DNA from: Mucilaginibacter flavidus
GTDB lineage: Bacteria > Bacteroidota > Bacteroidia > Sphingobacteriales > Sphingobacteriaceae
Reading direction: 5' to 3'
Assembly: GCF_024055575.1 (NCBI RefSeq)
Contig: NZ_JAMXOE010000001.1
Location: 744,001-808,000, forward strand
Length of the DNA stretch: 64,000 nucleotides
A program made the position numbers and the translations under genes. Positions 9,067-17,174 of the stretch are shown one piece after another. The notes under the pieces are model-generated. The model was not told the DNA's origin, did not search any database, and saw nothing but the letters and a program-made list of their open reading frames with translations. Position 1 is the stretch's first letter. Each line of letters opens with the position of its first letter.

Positions 9067-9099
9067 CAAAAGTACGCAGTTTGCAAATTTATATTCAAA
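9067..9099 (-). promoter_or_regulatory. Promoter of the GH127/hydroxyproline locus (TTTG-N21-TACTTTTG)
   Basis: On the minus strand the -33 element TTTG (complement of 9096-9099) is followed after 21 bp by TACTTTTG (complement of 9067-9074), an exact TAnnTTTG match with near-consensus spacing. The start site would lie near 9060, about 50 nt upstream of the GH127 ATG. No operator palindrome is obvious. Confidence 0.6.
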
Positions 9100-9186
9100 G
9101 GATTTTTACCAGATTATAACTGCATTTTACCTTGTTGACATACTTTTGCTTAATTATAGGGATAGAATAGCGTAAAATAGAGTCAG

Positions 9187-9222
9187 TAAAAAACAAAATC
9201 CCCCGGATTTAACCCCGGGGGA
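9187..9222 (-). terminator. Rho-independent terminator after the DUF5977 gene
   Basis: On the minus strand a C/G stem (9200-9206 with 9215-9221, CCCCCGG/CCGGGGG) with a short AT loop is followed by ATTTTGTTTTTT. It lies 35 bp past the stop codon of the gene at 9257-10204 and separates it from the GH127 locus. Confidence 0.8.
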
Positions 9223-9256
9223 CCTGCAATTATTATTTTACTCCCAATTAGTTTAT

Positions 9257-10204
9257 TTAGTTAGCCGTCATTGATACCACCGCGCCGGTACCAATGGTTT
9301 CGGGGCTGAAGTTGCCACCCGGTGCATTGGGGTGCGACTCACCATTACTTAACGATACGGTGCAATTAACCGGCGTACCCGATGGGTTGTAGCCAATATA
9401 ATATCCGCTACCTTGTGGCAGGGTTACATGCTGGGTACCCGAATGGGCCGGGGAGTTTACCGAAATATTAGACTGCCCTGTGCGTACAAAAGTAATTGAT
9501 AAACCGTTGCCACTGTTGTTTGTAACCGCGAAGCTGATGGTTGGCGGGTTTACTGTACAGGTGCCGTGCGAGTTTGCATAGTTTTGGCCATTGTTGTTAA
9601 TATCGGTTTGTGCCTGGGCATCGGCTGCCGCCTGTGTGCTGCCCGCGTAAGTGTTTTGTATTACCGTATACGTTACGCTTGACCCCGTTGAACCTGTTCC
9701 GCAATTATTTCGGGTAAAAACTTGCGACCGCTGCGAGTTGCCAAATTGCCCGACAGGGAACAAGGTTGCCCCCGGCGCTATATCGGTTGTGGTTGTCCCA
9801 TTGGCGCCGCCGCAAACATCAAACTTCATCATAAAATGCAGGTTAATATCGATGTTTACAGGAACCAGACCGGTGCTTGTACATGTTATTGAAATAGTTG
9901 TTGGTGCAAATGTAGTACAGTTGTAGGCTTGCACGCTCAATATTCCCATATGGAAATAGTCAGAGAAATTTCCATCGCCTGTGCCGTAAGGCGGCGGGTT
10001 GTCTTGCGATATGCCCGGGCAGGTAATAACATACATTGGCGAGCTTAAACTGGCGGCATCAATGTGATTAGAAGGGGTTTCACCAACTGCGGTCCACACA
10101 ATGGTGCCGCCGGAAGTAACGTTTGGATGGTTGAATGTAATTGTGGCAAAGCACGACAGTGCCGCGCAGCATAATATGCTGCATAGCAGAAAAATTCTTT
10201 TCAT
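9257..10204 (-). CDS. Secreted DUF5977 domain protein
   Basis: A 315-residue exported protein of unknown function. It has a signal peptide (about residues 1-21, ending SCFA), an N-terminal Thr/Ser/Gly-rich beta region and, near residues 185-220, the DUF5977 pattern with repeated AAADAQAQ and QNYANSHGTC. In Bacteroidota DUF5977 is found in surface proteins that carry repeated ANxxGxC units; here there is one unit. The C-terminal ~90 residues resemble a small beta-sandwich (LSITFVRTGQ, VTLPQGSGYYIGYNP) that ends in a Gly/Thr-rich tail. No sorting signal was recognised. It is a single gene with its own terminator and is probably not part of the hydroxyproline locus. Confidence 0.75.
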   Translation of the reverse strand: MKRIFLLCSILCCAALSCFATITFNHPNVTSGGTIVWTAVGETPSNHIDAASLSSPMYVITCPGISQDNPPPYGTGDGNFSDYFHMGILSVQAYNCTTFAPTTISITCTSTGLVPVNIDINLHFMMKFDVCGGANGTTTTDIAPGATLFPVGQFGNSQRSQVFTRNNCGTGSTGSSVTYTVIQNTYAGSTQAAADAQAQTDINNNGQNYANSHGTCTVNPPTISFAVTNNSGNGLSITFVRTGQSNISVNSPAHSGTQHVTLPQGSGYYIGYNPSGTPVNCTVSLSNGESHPNAPGGNFSPETIGTGAVVSMTAN

Positions 10205-10794
10205 AAAGGTTTTTTTAAAGGTTAATAGATACTAAATAATTTATTAGGTTTTCGGTCAGTTCAAATTGTTTAAAGGCTCAGGTTTTTGAGTAAAAAAATT
10301 GTTTAATTGTTGGATTTCCGAAGCATGCCGAAACTGGTAAACAGCGGGTAACTCCACCGCCAGTTGCCACAAAATCTTCGTGTTGGTTAATCGTTTAGGT
10401 TAATTGGTACCCAAATATATTATATTATTATTTAAATCCTAAACTATTTTTTCAAATAGTTTTTTTGGCTATTTTTATCGTGCCTGATCCCAGCATCCAT
10501 TAGATATAAACCTGCTAACTATCGTTATTTTAACACGGAAAAAAATGCGATATGCTGTTATATAGACAGTTATTGCCAACACCAGTCCGTTTATTTTAAA
10601 GGAGCACATCGCATAAATGGAAGCGTATAAAGCCACTTATGCTTAATATTTAATATTGGGCGGAGCTTTGATAATGGCGAGTGATTAACTTTTGAGCAAT
10701 TTATTTCAATTAATCCATTAACTGTAAATTAAACATATTTTTTATTACCAGCCTTAATACCTTATACTTGTACCATAAACCTTTTTATAATTTA
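10205..10794. other. Long intergenic region with a possible small RNA
   Basis: A 590-bp divergent region without a credible reading frame. It holds a strong plus-strand terminator (10441-10466) with no plus-strand gene before it, preceded by a segment that can fold (AACTGG at 10332-10337 with CCAGTT at 10360-10365, enclosing GCGG/CCGC). The rest is AT-rich. TATACTTG near 10763-10770 could be a weak -7 box for the beta-barrel gene. Confidence 0.4.
10441..10466 (+). terminator. Orphan plus-strand terminator
   Basis: Perfect 9-bp stem AAACTATTT/AAATAGTTT with a TTTC loop, followed by TTTT. It is read left to right, but the nearest gene to the left is on the minus strand and points away. It therefore ends either an unannotated small RNA or read-through. 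Confidence 0.55.
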
Positions 10795-13377
10795 ATGATA
10801 AAAATTCCGGGCCTGTTTCTGATGCTCCTGTTGGCTATATCTACAGGGCGCGCTTACGCGCAAACGGCTTTTGTAACCGGGAAGATTGTAAATAAAGACA
10901 GTGATTTGCCGGTTGAAGGCGCTAATATTATGCTGTTGCAAGGCAGCGATGTTACCTACCGCACCGCAACCGATAGCCGGGGTCGTTTTAAAATTCCACA
11001 GAGTTTGTATTTACAGATGACGGTTTTGAGAATAACCAGCATTAATTACCAGGATTTAAAAATCGATAAGAAATTCAGTGCTGAACAGTTGCAAAACAAA
11101 AATTACCTTTTAGGTACATTCGCGCTTAAACCAGGCAAAATTGAACTGCAGGAAGTAAAAGTTAATGCCAAAAGGCGGTACAGCGATACCACCAACATTA
11201 ACCTTTCGAAAAATAAATTTGAACGCTCAATAATGATGGACGACCTGTTTTCGGGAAACTACGGTTTTACAAAAGACAAAAACGGCCGCATTTATTACAA
11301 GGGCAACCTGGTATCGAATATCCTGGTTGATGGCGGTGATTTTTTTGGCAAAAACAACTTCGACATTTATCATTTGCTGCCTGCCCTAACCATGGAGAAC
11401 ATACAGGTGGTTGAAACCAATATCGATAGTACTACCAATACCACCAAATTACGACCTGTAGTAAAAGTGAACCTAACGCTAAAACCCCAGTACAACAAAG
11501 GCAAGTTTGGCAACGCCAATGCGGGCGGTGGTACTTCAACGCGCTACCTGGCAAATACCGATCTGTATGCATATCGGAACAAACAACAGCTATCGCTTGA
11601 CTTGAATCTAAACAACGTAAACGCCGGCGATAACCTGATAAAGCCACCATCCATAAGCTTTTCGGCCACGGGAAATAGCTTAAATGCGCGCGGCGCCAGG
11701 TTTACCTATCGTAATGTTGTTGCTAAAAAATTAGATGTTAATTTTGAGATCAAGGGCAGGCTGGACAATAAGCTTTACACCTCGCTTTCAGAGCGGAATG
11801 ATTTGGATATCCGCCAGTTTTCGAAAACCACCAATGCCTCAAACATAAAAACCTGGGGCATCGACAACGCAAATTTCAATATTAACTACCGCACTGACCC
11901 GCTCAACAGCTTCAATATCTCGCAATCGTTTGGCTCTGTTAATACCCGGGTGCGCGACTCGTTAAATTATATAATAAAATCAGACAGTACCAACACGATA
12001 TCGAAGGTTGGCAGACTAAACAACACGTTAACCGAAAATTCATCGAGCAGAGTACTCTACCTGCACCGGTTTGCTTCAAAAAAAGGGCGGCTGCTAAATG
12101 TGAGCGCTATTTATAACGATAATAGCTATCACATAAACGAGAGCAACAATATTTATAACCTGAACCACAACATAACAAAAACCTATTTTATTGATGGTAA
12201 ACGCCTGGTAACAAACCGGCAATTGCTGATAAACAACAGCTATACCGAACCTTTGGGCGAAAACAGCTATATCACCATTTTTGCCAATTACAAAAAGGAC
12301 GATATTGTTGAAAGCGACGATATAAAAAGCGATGCCGTTGTAAGCTACCTCACCCCTGCCGGCATTTATAACCAATACCTGGAGACCGGGCTAAAATTTC
12401 AACACACTTTTTCTAAAGTTTCATTTGATGGCAACATTACCGGGATATTCAATTCGAAAGATATACACACGGCCGACGGGACTGCAAATAACTCCTTTAA
12501 AGTGAACTTCGACTTAAAAACTGATTATAAAGTCGACCCGCGCAAAAACCTGCTGCTCACGTACTCTTTAGTTACCACATATCCGGATATACACCAGCTC
12601 AGCAGCCTCAACAGTAATTTCGACCTTGTGTCGCAATTGAGCGGCAACCCCAACCTTAAGCCCCAGGACAATTACAGCATTAAAGCTGCGTATGACTTAA
12701 AAAGTTCTGATACCGAATCGCTTTTATTCAGCGGCGAATTCAACTATTATACCTCTAAATTTGGCTATGCAATTGTATCTGCGGGCACATTTTTAAGCAG
12801 TGTTACCACCAATGTGGGCAATGCCAAATCGGGCGCGCTTTCTTTTTCGTTTAATAAAAACTTTGCCAATCAGCGCTATATTAATTCAACCAGCTCGTTA
12901 AGCTACCAGGAAAACCCTTCATTTGTGAGCGGCCAGCGCGTATTAAACAGCGGTATATTGTTTAATCAATCGGTATCAACCACGCTGCCAATTGTAAAAT
13001 CACTGGTTACGCTAACCCCGCTGTTAGCCGCATCATACAGTAAATTTAACTTTGGCACCGGCAGCAGTAATGTAATTACGTTTACTTATTCTGACAGAAT
13101 TTCATTAACCGCTCTAAAATCGGAAGTCTCACTGTTCCCACTTTTTACTTATAGCCATAATATCAATAACAACCACTCATTTTCAATGAACGGTGAAATT
13201 AAAAGGAGTTTCTTTAAAAACTATGTGTCGGCCTGGCTGCAGGCTTATGATATATTCAATTCGTTTAAATTCTATAACAATTACGTGGGGCCTACTTATA
13301 CGCAAACTATCAGCTATTCAAATATTCAGCGGTATGTGTTTTTGGGGGTGAGTTACAAGTTTAATAATTTTAAGTAA
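10795..13377 (+). CDS. TonB-dependent-receptor-like outer-membrane beta-barrel protein
   Basis: About 860 residues from the ATG at 10795. I prefer this start to the in-frame TTG at 10768 because it directly opens a clean signal peptide (MIKIPGLFLMLLLAISTGRA, cleavage after YAQ). A CarboxypepD_reg-like beta-sandwich follows (about residues 25-110, VTGKIVNKDSDLPVEGANI), then a plug-like segment (about 150-225, with ILVDGGDFFGKNNF), then a long region of alternating strands with many Asn and aromatic residues. It ends in an aromatic strand (VFLGVSYKFNNFK) typical of outer-membrane barrels. It belongs with the outer-membrane beta-barrel family related to TonB receptors and lacks a SusD partner. 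The ligand is unknown. It stands alone on the plus strand. Confidence 0.8.
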   Translation: MIKIPGLFLMLLLAISTGRAYAQTAFVTGKIVNKDSDLPVEGANIMLLQGSDVTYRTATDSRGRFKIPQSLYLQMTVLRITSINYQDLKIDKKFSAEQLQNKNYLLGTFALKPGKIELQEVKVNAKRRYSDTTNINLSKNKFERSIMMDDLFSGNYGFTKDKNGRIYYKGNLVSNILVDGGDFFGKNNFDIYHLLPALTMENIQVVETNIDSTTNTTKLRPVVKVNLTLKPQYNKGKFGNANAGGGTSTRYLANTDLYAYRNKQQLSLDLNLNNVNAGDNLIKPPSISFSATGNSLNARGARFTYRNVVAKKLDVNFEIKGRLDNKLYTSLSERNDLDIRQFSKTTNASNIKTWGIDNANFNINYRTDPLNSFNISQSFGSVNTRVRDSLNYIIKSDSTNTISKVGRLNNTLTENSSSRVLYLHRFASKKGRLLNVSAIYNDNSYHINESNNIYNLNHNITKTYFIDGKRLVTNRQLLINNSYTEPLGENSYITIFANYKKDDIVESDDIKSDAVVSYLTPAGIYNQYLETGLKFQHTFSKVSFDGNITGIFNSKDIHTADGTANNSFKVNFDLKTDYKVDPRKNLLLTYSLVTTYPDIHQLSSLNSNFDLVSQLSGNPNLKPQDNYSIKAAYDLKSSDTESLLFSGEFNYYTSKFGYAIVSAGTFLSSVTTNVGNAKSGALSFSFNKNFANQRYINSTSSLSYQENPSFVSGQRVLNSGILFNQSVSTTLPIVKSLVTLTPLLAASYSKFNFGTGSSNVITFTYSDRISLTALKSEVSLFPLFTYSHNINNNHSFSMNGEIKRSFFKNYVSAWLQAYDIFNSFKFYNNYVGPTYTQTISYSNIQRYVFLGVSYKFNNFK

Positions 13378-13657
13378 TCGCTGCTTACAGCGCAAAGCTA
13401 CTTCATCTTTTCATTCGCGTCGACCGCGTTTTTTTTAGCCGCTTCGCTAATGGCTTTCGCTTTATTAATTTTTTGTTAATTCAATCATCGCTAAGCGTTA
13501 AAAAATCAGCAAATACCCGTTAACCACTGCATGAAAACTTAACTTATTATTCATGATAACATCTAATGCCAATCTTACTTTCGCTGATGTAAAACTAACC
13601 GACTAAAGCGCGATCAACATTAAAAAAACATCATCAAATCAAACAAAATCAATAAAC

Positions 13658-14023
13658 ATGAAAACTCCTAAAATCATTTTTACCTTTTTGTTAATATGTT
13701 GCTTTTTTACAGGCTTTGCAACTATTGAGAGCTTAAACGGCAAATGGCAGGGTCTTTTAAAAACCGATCACGGCGATGAGTACCCACTGCTTTATAATTT
13801 TAAAATTGACGGCGACCAGTTAACCGGCACTGCCAAAACCCCCAAAGGCGATGTGCCCATCAATGATGGAAAAATAACCGGCAATACTTTTACCTTTAAT
13901 GTAATGGTTAACAATATGGAAATTGACCATACTGGCAAATTTTACGGCGATTCGGTAGGGGTTGACATTAGTTTGGGCGATGCAAAATCGCACGCAACAT
14001 TGATCAAGGCAGTGACCCCCTAA
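13658..14023 (+). CDS. Small secreted protein, tandem paralogue 1
   Basis: A 121-residue exported protein with a signal peptide (residues 1-22, ending FA) and one compact beta-rich domain built on GKWQG, YNFKIDGDQLTGTA, DGKITGNTFTFNV and HTGKFYGDS. It is the first of four tandem paralogues (with 14252, 14631 and 15111) and the most divergent: KTDHGDEYP replaces the APDG segment. Its last residues (AVTP) and its stop codon lie inside a C/G palindromic repeat, so the natural C-terminus may have been altered. The function is unknown; the fold could be a small lipocalin-like barrel. Each paralogue is separated by its own gap. Confidence 0.8.
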   Translation: MKTPKIIFTFLLICCFFTGFATIESLNGKWQGLLKTDHGDEYPLLYNFKIDGDQLTGTAKTPKGDVPINDGKITGNTFTFNVMVNNMEIDHTGKFYGDSVGVDISLGDAKSHATLIKAVTP

Positions 14024-14041
14024 CCCCCTAAAGGGGGGATA
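14012..14041. repeat. Palindromic repeat, family A single arm
   Basis: ACCCCCTAACCCCCTAAAGG plus a following G run: the same C-rich/CTAAAGGGG palindrome core as the arms at 753-860 and 4569-4701. The TAA stop codon of the preceding gene (14021-14023) lies inside it. Confidence 0.65.
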
Positions 14042-14251
14042 AAAGAATAAATATTGCCCCCCAGCACGATTTAGATGGTTTAATATCTTCAGTTTTTGCC
14101 ATCGGTAAAAATATTTCTCTTATTCCATCCATTTAATTGACAAAAATTTTATTTTTATTGAAATATAGTTGAGCCGCTATGAGCGTTATTAATTATATCT
14201 TTATTGTAACATTTATAACGCCTAAAGCATCTTACAAAAAACCAAACTGAC

Positions 14252-14605
14252 ATGAAAAAATTCTTTACAACTACAGCATTATTATGCTGCTTTATCGTTT
14301 GCTTCGCAATAATAGCAGACATTTCAGGAAAATGGAGCGGTACTATCGTAGCGCCTGATGGCTCAGACATTGCGGTTACTTACAATTTTAAAGTTGATGG
14401 CGATAAATTAACCGGCACTGCCGATTCTCCTCAAGGCTCGGTAACAATAGATGACGGCAAAATCAGCGCCGATGCTTTTTCGTTTAAAGTGAATGTATCA
14501 GGCACCGATTACCCGCATACCGGTAAAATTTATGCCGATTCGCTCGCTATGGACATCGACTTTGGCGGCCAGAAAGCACACTTTATTGTTAAAAAAGCCA
14601 ACTAA
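14252..14605 (+). CDS. Small secreted protein, tandem paralogue 2
   Basis: A 117-residue exported protein. The signal peptide (residues 1-22) contains an unusual LLCCF segment shared by its paralogues. The mature domain follows the family pattern DISGKWSGTI, YNFKVDGDKLTGTADSPQGS, DDGKISADAFSFKV, PHTGKIYADS and MDIDFGGQKAHF. The evenly spaced short strands and Gly turns suggest a single beta-barrel or sandwich domain. It lies 228 bp after paralogue 1 and 25 bp before paralogue 3, with which it is probably cotranscribed. No catalytic residues are recognisable, and such proteins have no established role known to me. Confidence 0.82.
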   Translation: MKKFFTTTALLCCFIVCFAIIADISGKWSGTIVAPDGSDIAVTYNFKVDGDKLTGTADSPQGSVTIDDGKISADAFSFKVNVSGTDYPHTGKIYADSLAMDIDFGGQKAHFIVKKAN

Positions 14606-14630
14606 GTACCACCATTAAAACCCAAACTTT

Positions 14631-14999
14631 ATGAAAAGAAAGATTTTCACAACCGTGGCGCTGGTTTGTTGCGTGATGGTTTGCTTTGCTTTTTTCGCCG
14701 ACCTAACCGGTAAATGGACCGGCTCATTGCACGCTCCGGATGGTAACGATTATCCTTTAAATTATACATTTAAAGTTGATGGCGACAAGCTTACCGGTAG
14801 CAGCACCGGGCAACAAGGCAGCGTAGATATTACGAATGGAAAAATTACCGGTAACGACTTTTCGTTTAATATCGAAGTAAACGGTGTTGATGTAAAAAAC
14901 ACCTGTAAATTTTACCCGGAAGCCGATTCATGCGGAATGGATATTGACTACCAGGGTTTTAAAATGCATGCTACCTTAAAACGCAGCACTGATAAATAA
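14631..14999 (+). CDS. Small secreted protein, tandem paralogue 3
   Basis: A 122-residue exported paralogue of its neighbours: signal peptide MKRKIFTTVALVCCVMVCFA, then DLTGKWTGSL, YTFKVDGDKLTGSS, TNGKITGNDFSFNI and MDIDYQGFKMHATLKR. It has two extra Cys (in NTCKF and DSCGMD) that could form a disulfide not available to the other copies. The gene follows paralogue 2 by 25 bp and is closed by a good terminator 23 bp after its stop, so paralogues 2 and 3 form one transcript. Confidence 0.82.
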   Translation: MKRKIFTTVALVCCVMVCFAFFADLTGKWTGSLHAPDGNDYPLNYTFKVDGDKLTGSSTGQQGSVDITNGKITGNDFSFNIEVNGVDVKNTCKFYPEADSCGMDIDYQGFKMHATLKRSTDK

Positions 15000-15021
15000 A
15001 ACTAAAAGCCTTTATATTAAG

Positions 15022-15049
15022 AAGCCTTGCTAAACAGCAGGGCTTTTTT
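15022..15049 (+). terminator. Rho-independent terminator after paralogue 3
   Basis: Stem AGCCTTGCT/AGCAGGGCT (one G-T wobble) with loop AAAC, followed by six T. It separates paralogue 3 from paralogue 4. Confidence 0.8.
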
Positions 15050-15110
15050 CGCATCCAGCTTCTGTAATTTTGTTAGGTATTGTAAAATATAAATTATCAA
15101 ACTTAAAAAT

Positions 15111-15482
15111 ATGAACAAAAAATTAGGCATTACCGCAACCCTTGCTTGCTGCTTTATGATTTGCGTGGCCGCTATCATTACCGATCTATCGGGAAAATGG
15201 TCTGGAAATATTACCGCGCCCGACGGTAAGGAAGTTACTCTTACCTACAATATTAAAGTTGAGGGCGACAAAATAACTGGCACAGCAGAGGCATCGCAGG
15301 GAAACATTGCAAATATTGATGACGGCAAAATGACCGGAAACGAATTCACTTTTAAAATCACCAGTATCGATGGCCAGGATATACCACATAAAGGCACGTA
15401 TTATGCCCAGGGCGATTCTATTGGCATGGATATCGATTTTACCGGTATTAAATTTCACTGCAAGCTTAAGCGCGATAAGTAG
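15111..15482 (+). CDS. Small secreted protein, tandem paralogue 4
   Basis: A 123-residue exported paralogue with its own transcription unit beyond a terminator. The signal peptide (residues 1-21) has the same ACCF-type core. Mature pattern: [59 protein letters not shown] and [15 protein letters not shown]. It is closest to paralogue 2 in the APDG segment. Its 3' end overlaps the convergent macro-domain gene by 17 bp. The function is unknown. Confidence 0.82.
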   Translation: MNKKLGITATLACCFMICVAAIITDLSGKWSGNITAPDGKEVTLTYNIKVEGDKITGTAEASQGNIANIDDGKMTGNEFTFKITSIDGQDIPHKGTYYAQGDSIGMDIDFTGIKFHCKLKRDK

Positions 15483-16002
15483 TCAGCAAGTTTTCATAAA
15501 GCTTGTAATTCTCTTCGTCAAAGCAGACAAAAACTACTTTCTCAATTTTGTCGGTTCCCGAAAGAACGTAGTTAACCGTGTCAACAGCAATTTTCGCGGC
15601 AGCATCTTTCGGGAACCTGTAAACGCCTGTGCTGATATTAGGGAAGGCGATAGTTCTGCAATTGTTATCGATTGCCAGTTGCAGTGAATTCCTGTAACAA
15701 TTAGCCAGCTTTTCGTCTTCGTGATATTTGCCTCCGTTCCAAACCGGGCCGACCGTGTGGATAACGTATTTTGAAAGCATACGCCCGGCGGTGGTTATCA
15801 CCGCTTCACCCGTTTTACAACCGCCCTGCCGGGCAACTATGGCGCGGCATTCGCCTAAAATTGCCGGGCCACCGGCACGGTGTATGGCACCGTCGACACC
15901 GCCGCCGCCTAATAATGAGCTATTGGCGGCGTTTACTATGGCATCAACAATTATTTTGGTGATGTCGCCTTGTTGCAGTTCTATTTTGTTGTTTGCCTCC
16001 AT
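15466..16002 (-). CDS. Macro-domain protein, probable O-acetyl-ADP-ribose deacetylase
   Basis: A 178-residue single-domain macro protein of the YmdB/MacroD type, cytoplasmic. The ADP-ribose binding elements are visible: GDIT near residues 13-16, [20 protein letters not shown] near 22-41 (the catalytic Asn and Asp-Gly loop) and ISTGVYRFP near 124-132. Family knowledge: such enzymes hydrolyse O-acetyl-ADP-ribose and remove ADP-ribose from acidic residues. It starts at ATG 16002, one base downstream of the stop codon of the hypothetical gene at 16004, so the two may be cotranscribed. Its 3' end overlaps convergent paralogue 4 by 17 bp. Confidence 0.92.
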   Translation of the reverse strand: MEANNKIELQQGDITKIIVDAIVNAANSSLLGGGGVDGAIHRAGGPAILGECRAIVARQGGCKTGEAVITTAGRMLSKYVIHTVGPVWNGGKYHEDEKLANCYRNSLQLAIDNNCRTIAFPNISTGVYRFPKDAAAKIAVDTVNYVLSGTDKIEKVVFVCFDEENYKLYENLLTTYRA

Positions 16003-16003
16003 A

Positions 16004-16336
16004 TTATTTAAATTGATACAATTCCAATTGTTTCGAACTAATAGGTATCAGTGGCTCTGCATTTTGATCACATTCAAATCCTGCCAAAGTAAAATCTATC
16101 TCGGGATTTACCCCGATTTCCCGTGCCAAAAATTCAGTGTCAGTATCTATTATCTGAACCCGATTTATAGAAAAACATTGACCATCTTCATTAAAAACGA
16201 AAGCATAAATTTCTGTGCCGAATTCGTCATAATAGCTTTTGTCGGTACCTGAATTTTTGAGCAAACCAGTCTTAACTTCATAGTTCTGGATACAAATGAG
16301 ATTGTCTGATATATCGTAACGCCTAGTAATACACAT
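16004..16336 (-). CDS. Hypothetical protein, probably 5'-truncated and fused to transposase debris
   Basis: A 110-residue frame of unknown function that ends one base before the macro-domain gene. The C-terminal ~95 residues look like genuine protein (acidic, with [19 protein letters not shown] and ARXIG-type segments). The only start codon (ATG 16334-16336, complement) lies inside the decayed IS982-family transposase: the same DNA in another frame encodes its GLKACVLLG segment. The first residues (MCITR) are therefore transposon sequence and the original 5' end has been lost. It may be a pseudogene or a newly started gene. No known domain was recognised. Confidence 0.5.
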   Translation of the reverse strand: MCITRRYDISDNLICIQNYEVKTGLLKNSGTDKSYYDEFGTEIYAFVFNEDGQCFSINRVQIIDTDTEFLAREIGVNPEIDFTLAGFECDQNAEPLIPISSKQLELYQFK

Positions 16337-16991
16337 GCCTTTAATCCACTATATCTAATTTCGTTAAGGTGATGTACATGATGTACGCTGGCTTTTTTTG
16401 CTCCATTCCCTGGTAAACCCCATTCATGCCAATCGTCAAATGAGTTTATAGCCCATATAATATTGCTTATAAACAGCACTGTACCCCTTTATCCGGTGCT
16501 GTTTCAAAATTGTGCCTGCAAACTTTAAGCTGTTGTTCTCTTTGCAAGTTCACATACAGGAACAGGCACACTGTCTATCATAAATACACCCTCTCCGTCA
16601 TTAAGTATTTTGGCCAGCCGGAGGTTAGCCGGCTCGGTCCATGGAGCCAGTCTTTTGCGCCGCCTATTATAGTTGGTAATGTGTATTCAGTGTGGAAAAT
16701 CATTGCAATAGCCGCTTTTTAACTTCAATAGAACCCAATTCTCGCTATCGCCACCCAAGCATTCCTGGCAAAGTGAAAGTGCAATGATTTCAGTATCTGA
16801 AAGCTTGGCTTGCGTGGATAAAAATGCAGATTTCCGTCCTGATTTATGTCTTGTTTGAGCACCGAGTTGGTAATCTGAAGCATTTTTTGGAAATTTACCG
16901 TCAAGTCATGCATGTATTTAATAGCGTTTATGTGAGAATGTACAATATTAATATACTGCTTTTCAGTAACATACGCGACTTTTTTCTTCAT
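16330..16991 (-). pseudogene. Decayed IS982-family transposase
   Basis: Reading the minus strand across frames reconstructs an IS982-type transposase in order. It starts with ATG 16991 and an N-terminal segment ending HFYPRKP. Another frame gives AKLSDTEIIALSLCQECLG and DSENWVLLKLKS, then FPH and an in-frame TGA, then TNYNRRRKRLAPW and the DDE segment MIDSVPVPVCELAKR. After more shifts come APDKG, GYSAVYKQYYMGYKL, HLTIGMNGVYQGME and [20 protein letters not shown], ending at VLLG just before the expected DKGY. At least four frameshifts and several stops make it non-functional, and the C-terminal third is missing. No terminal inverted repeats or target duplication could be found. It shows that an insertion sequence once entered here. 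Confidence 0.88.
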
Positions 16992-17118
16992 ATTATTTTA
17001 ATTAATTTCTTCGAAATCTAATCGCTAAAAACGTTTATTGAAATACCGATTAACGAAAAACACACAAAATAAGTTGAGATTTTATGATAAACTAAAGAAA
17101 ATCTGTTTTTGTTCTCAC

Positions 17119-17160
17119 CCTAATCAACTTAATCAACCACTCACCTAATCAACTTAATCA
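17119..17160. repeat. Two direct copies of CCTAATCAACTTAATCA ahead of the AraC gene
   Basis: A 17-bp sequence occurs twice with a 25-bp period, ending 14 bp before the ATG of the AraC regulator. It could be a direct-repeat operator. However, a related stretch (TTCAACTTAATCAACCA) occurs at 42738-42754 ahead of the M42 peptidase, so it may instead be a dispersed repeat. Confidence 0.55.
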
Positions 17161-17174
17161 CTAAATTTAAAACC

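Noticed and set aside
10321..10400. tRNA-like sequence (GAAACTGGTAAACA with stems)
   Set aside because: The D-arm-like piece is suggestive, but the anticodon loop lacks the conserved U33 and no T-arm or acceptor stem fits. Kept only as a possible small RNA.
10768..10794. TTG start for the outer-membrane beta-barrel gene
   Set aside because: It would add nine residues ahead of a clean signal peptide that starts at ATG 10795.
13415..13437. Terminator after the beta-barrel gene (GCGTCGACCGC then eight T)
   Set aside because: The stem would be only about four base pairs, so I do not call it although the T run is good.
16725..16991. 88-codon minus-strand frame as an intact small gene
   Set aside because: Only its first part is protein-like; after HFYPRKP the true frame shifts. 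It is the N-terminus of the decayed IS982-family transposase.
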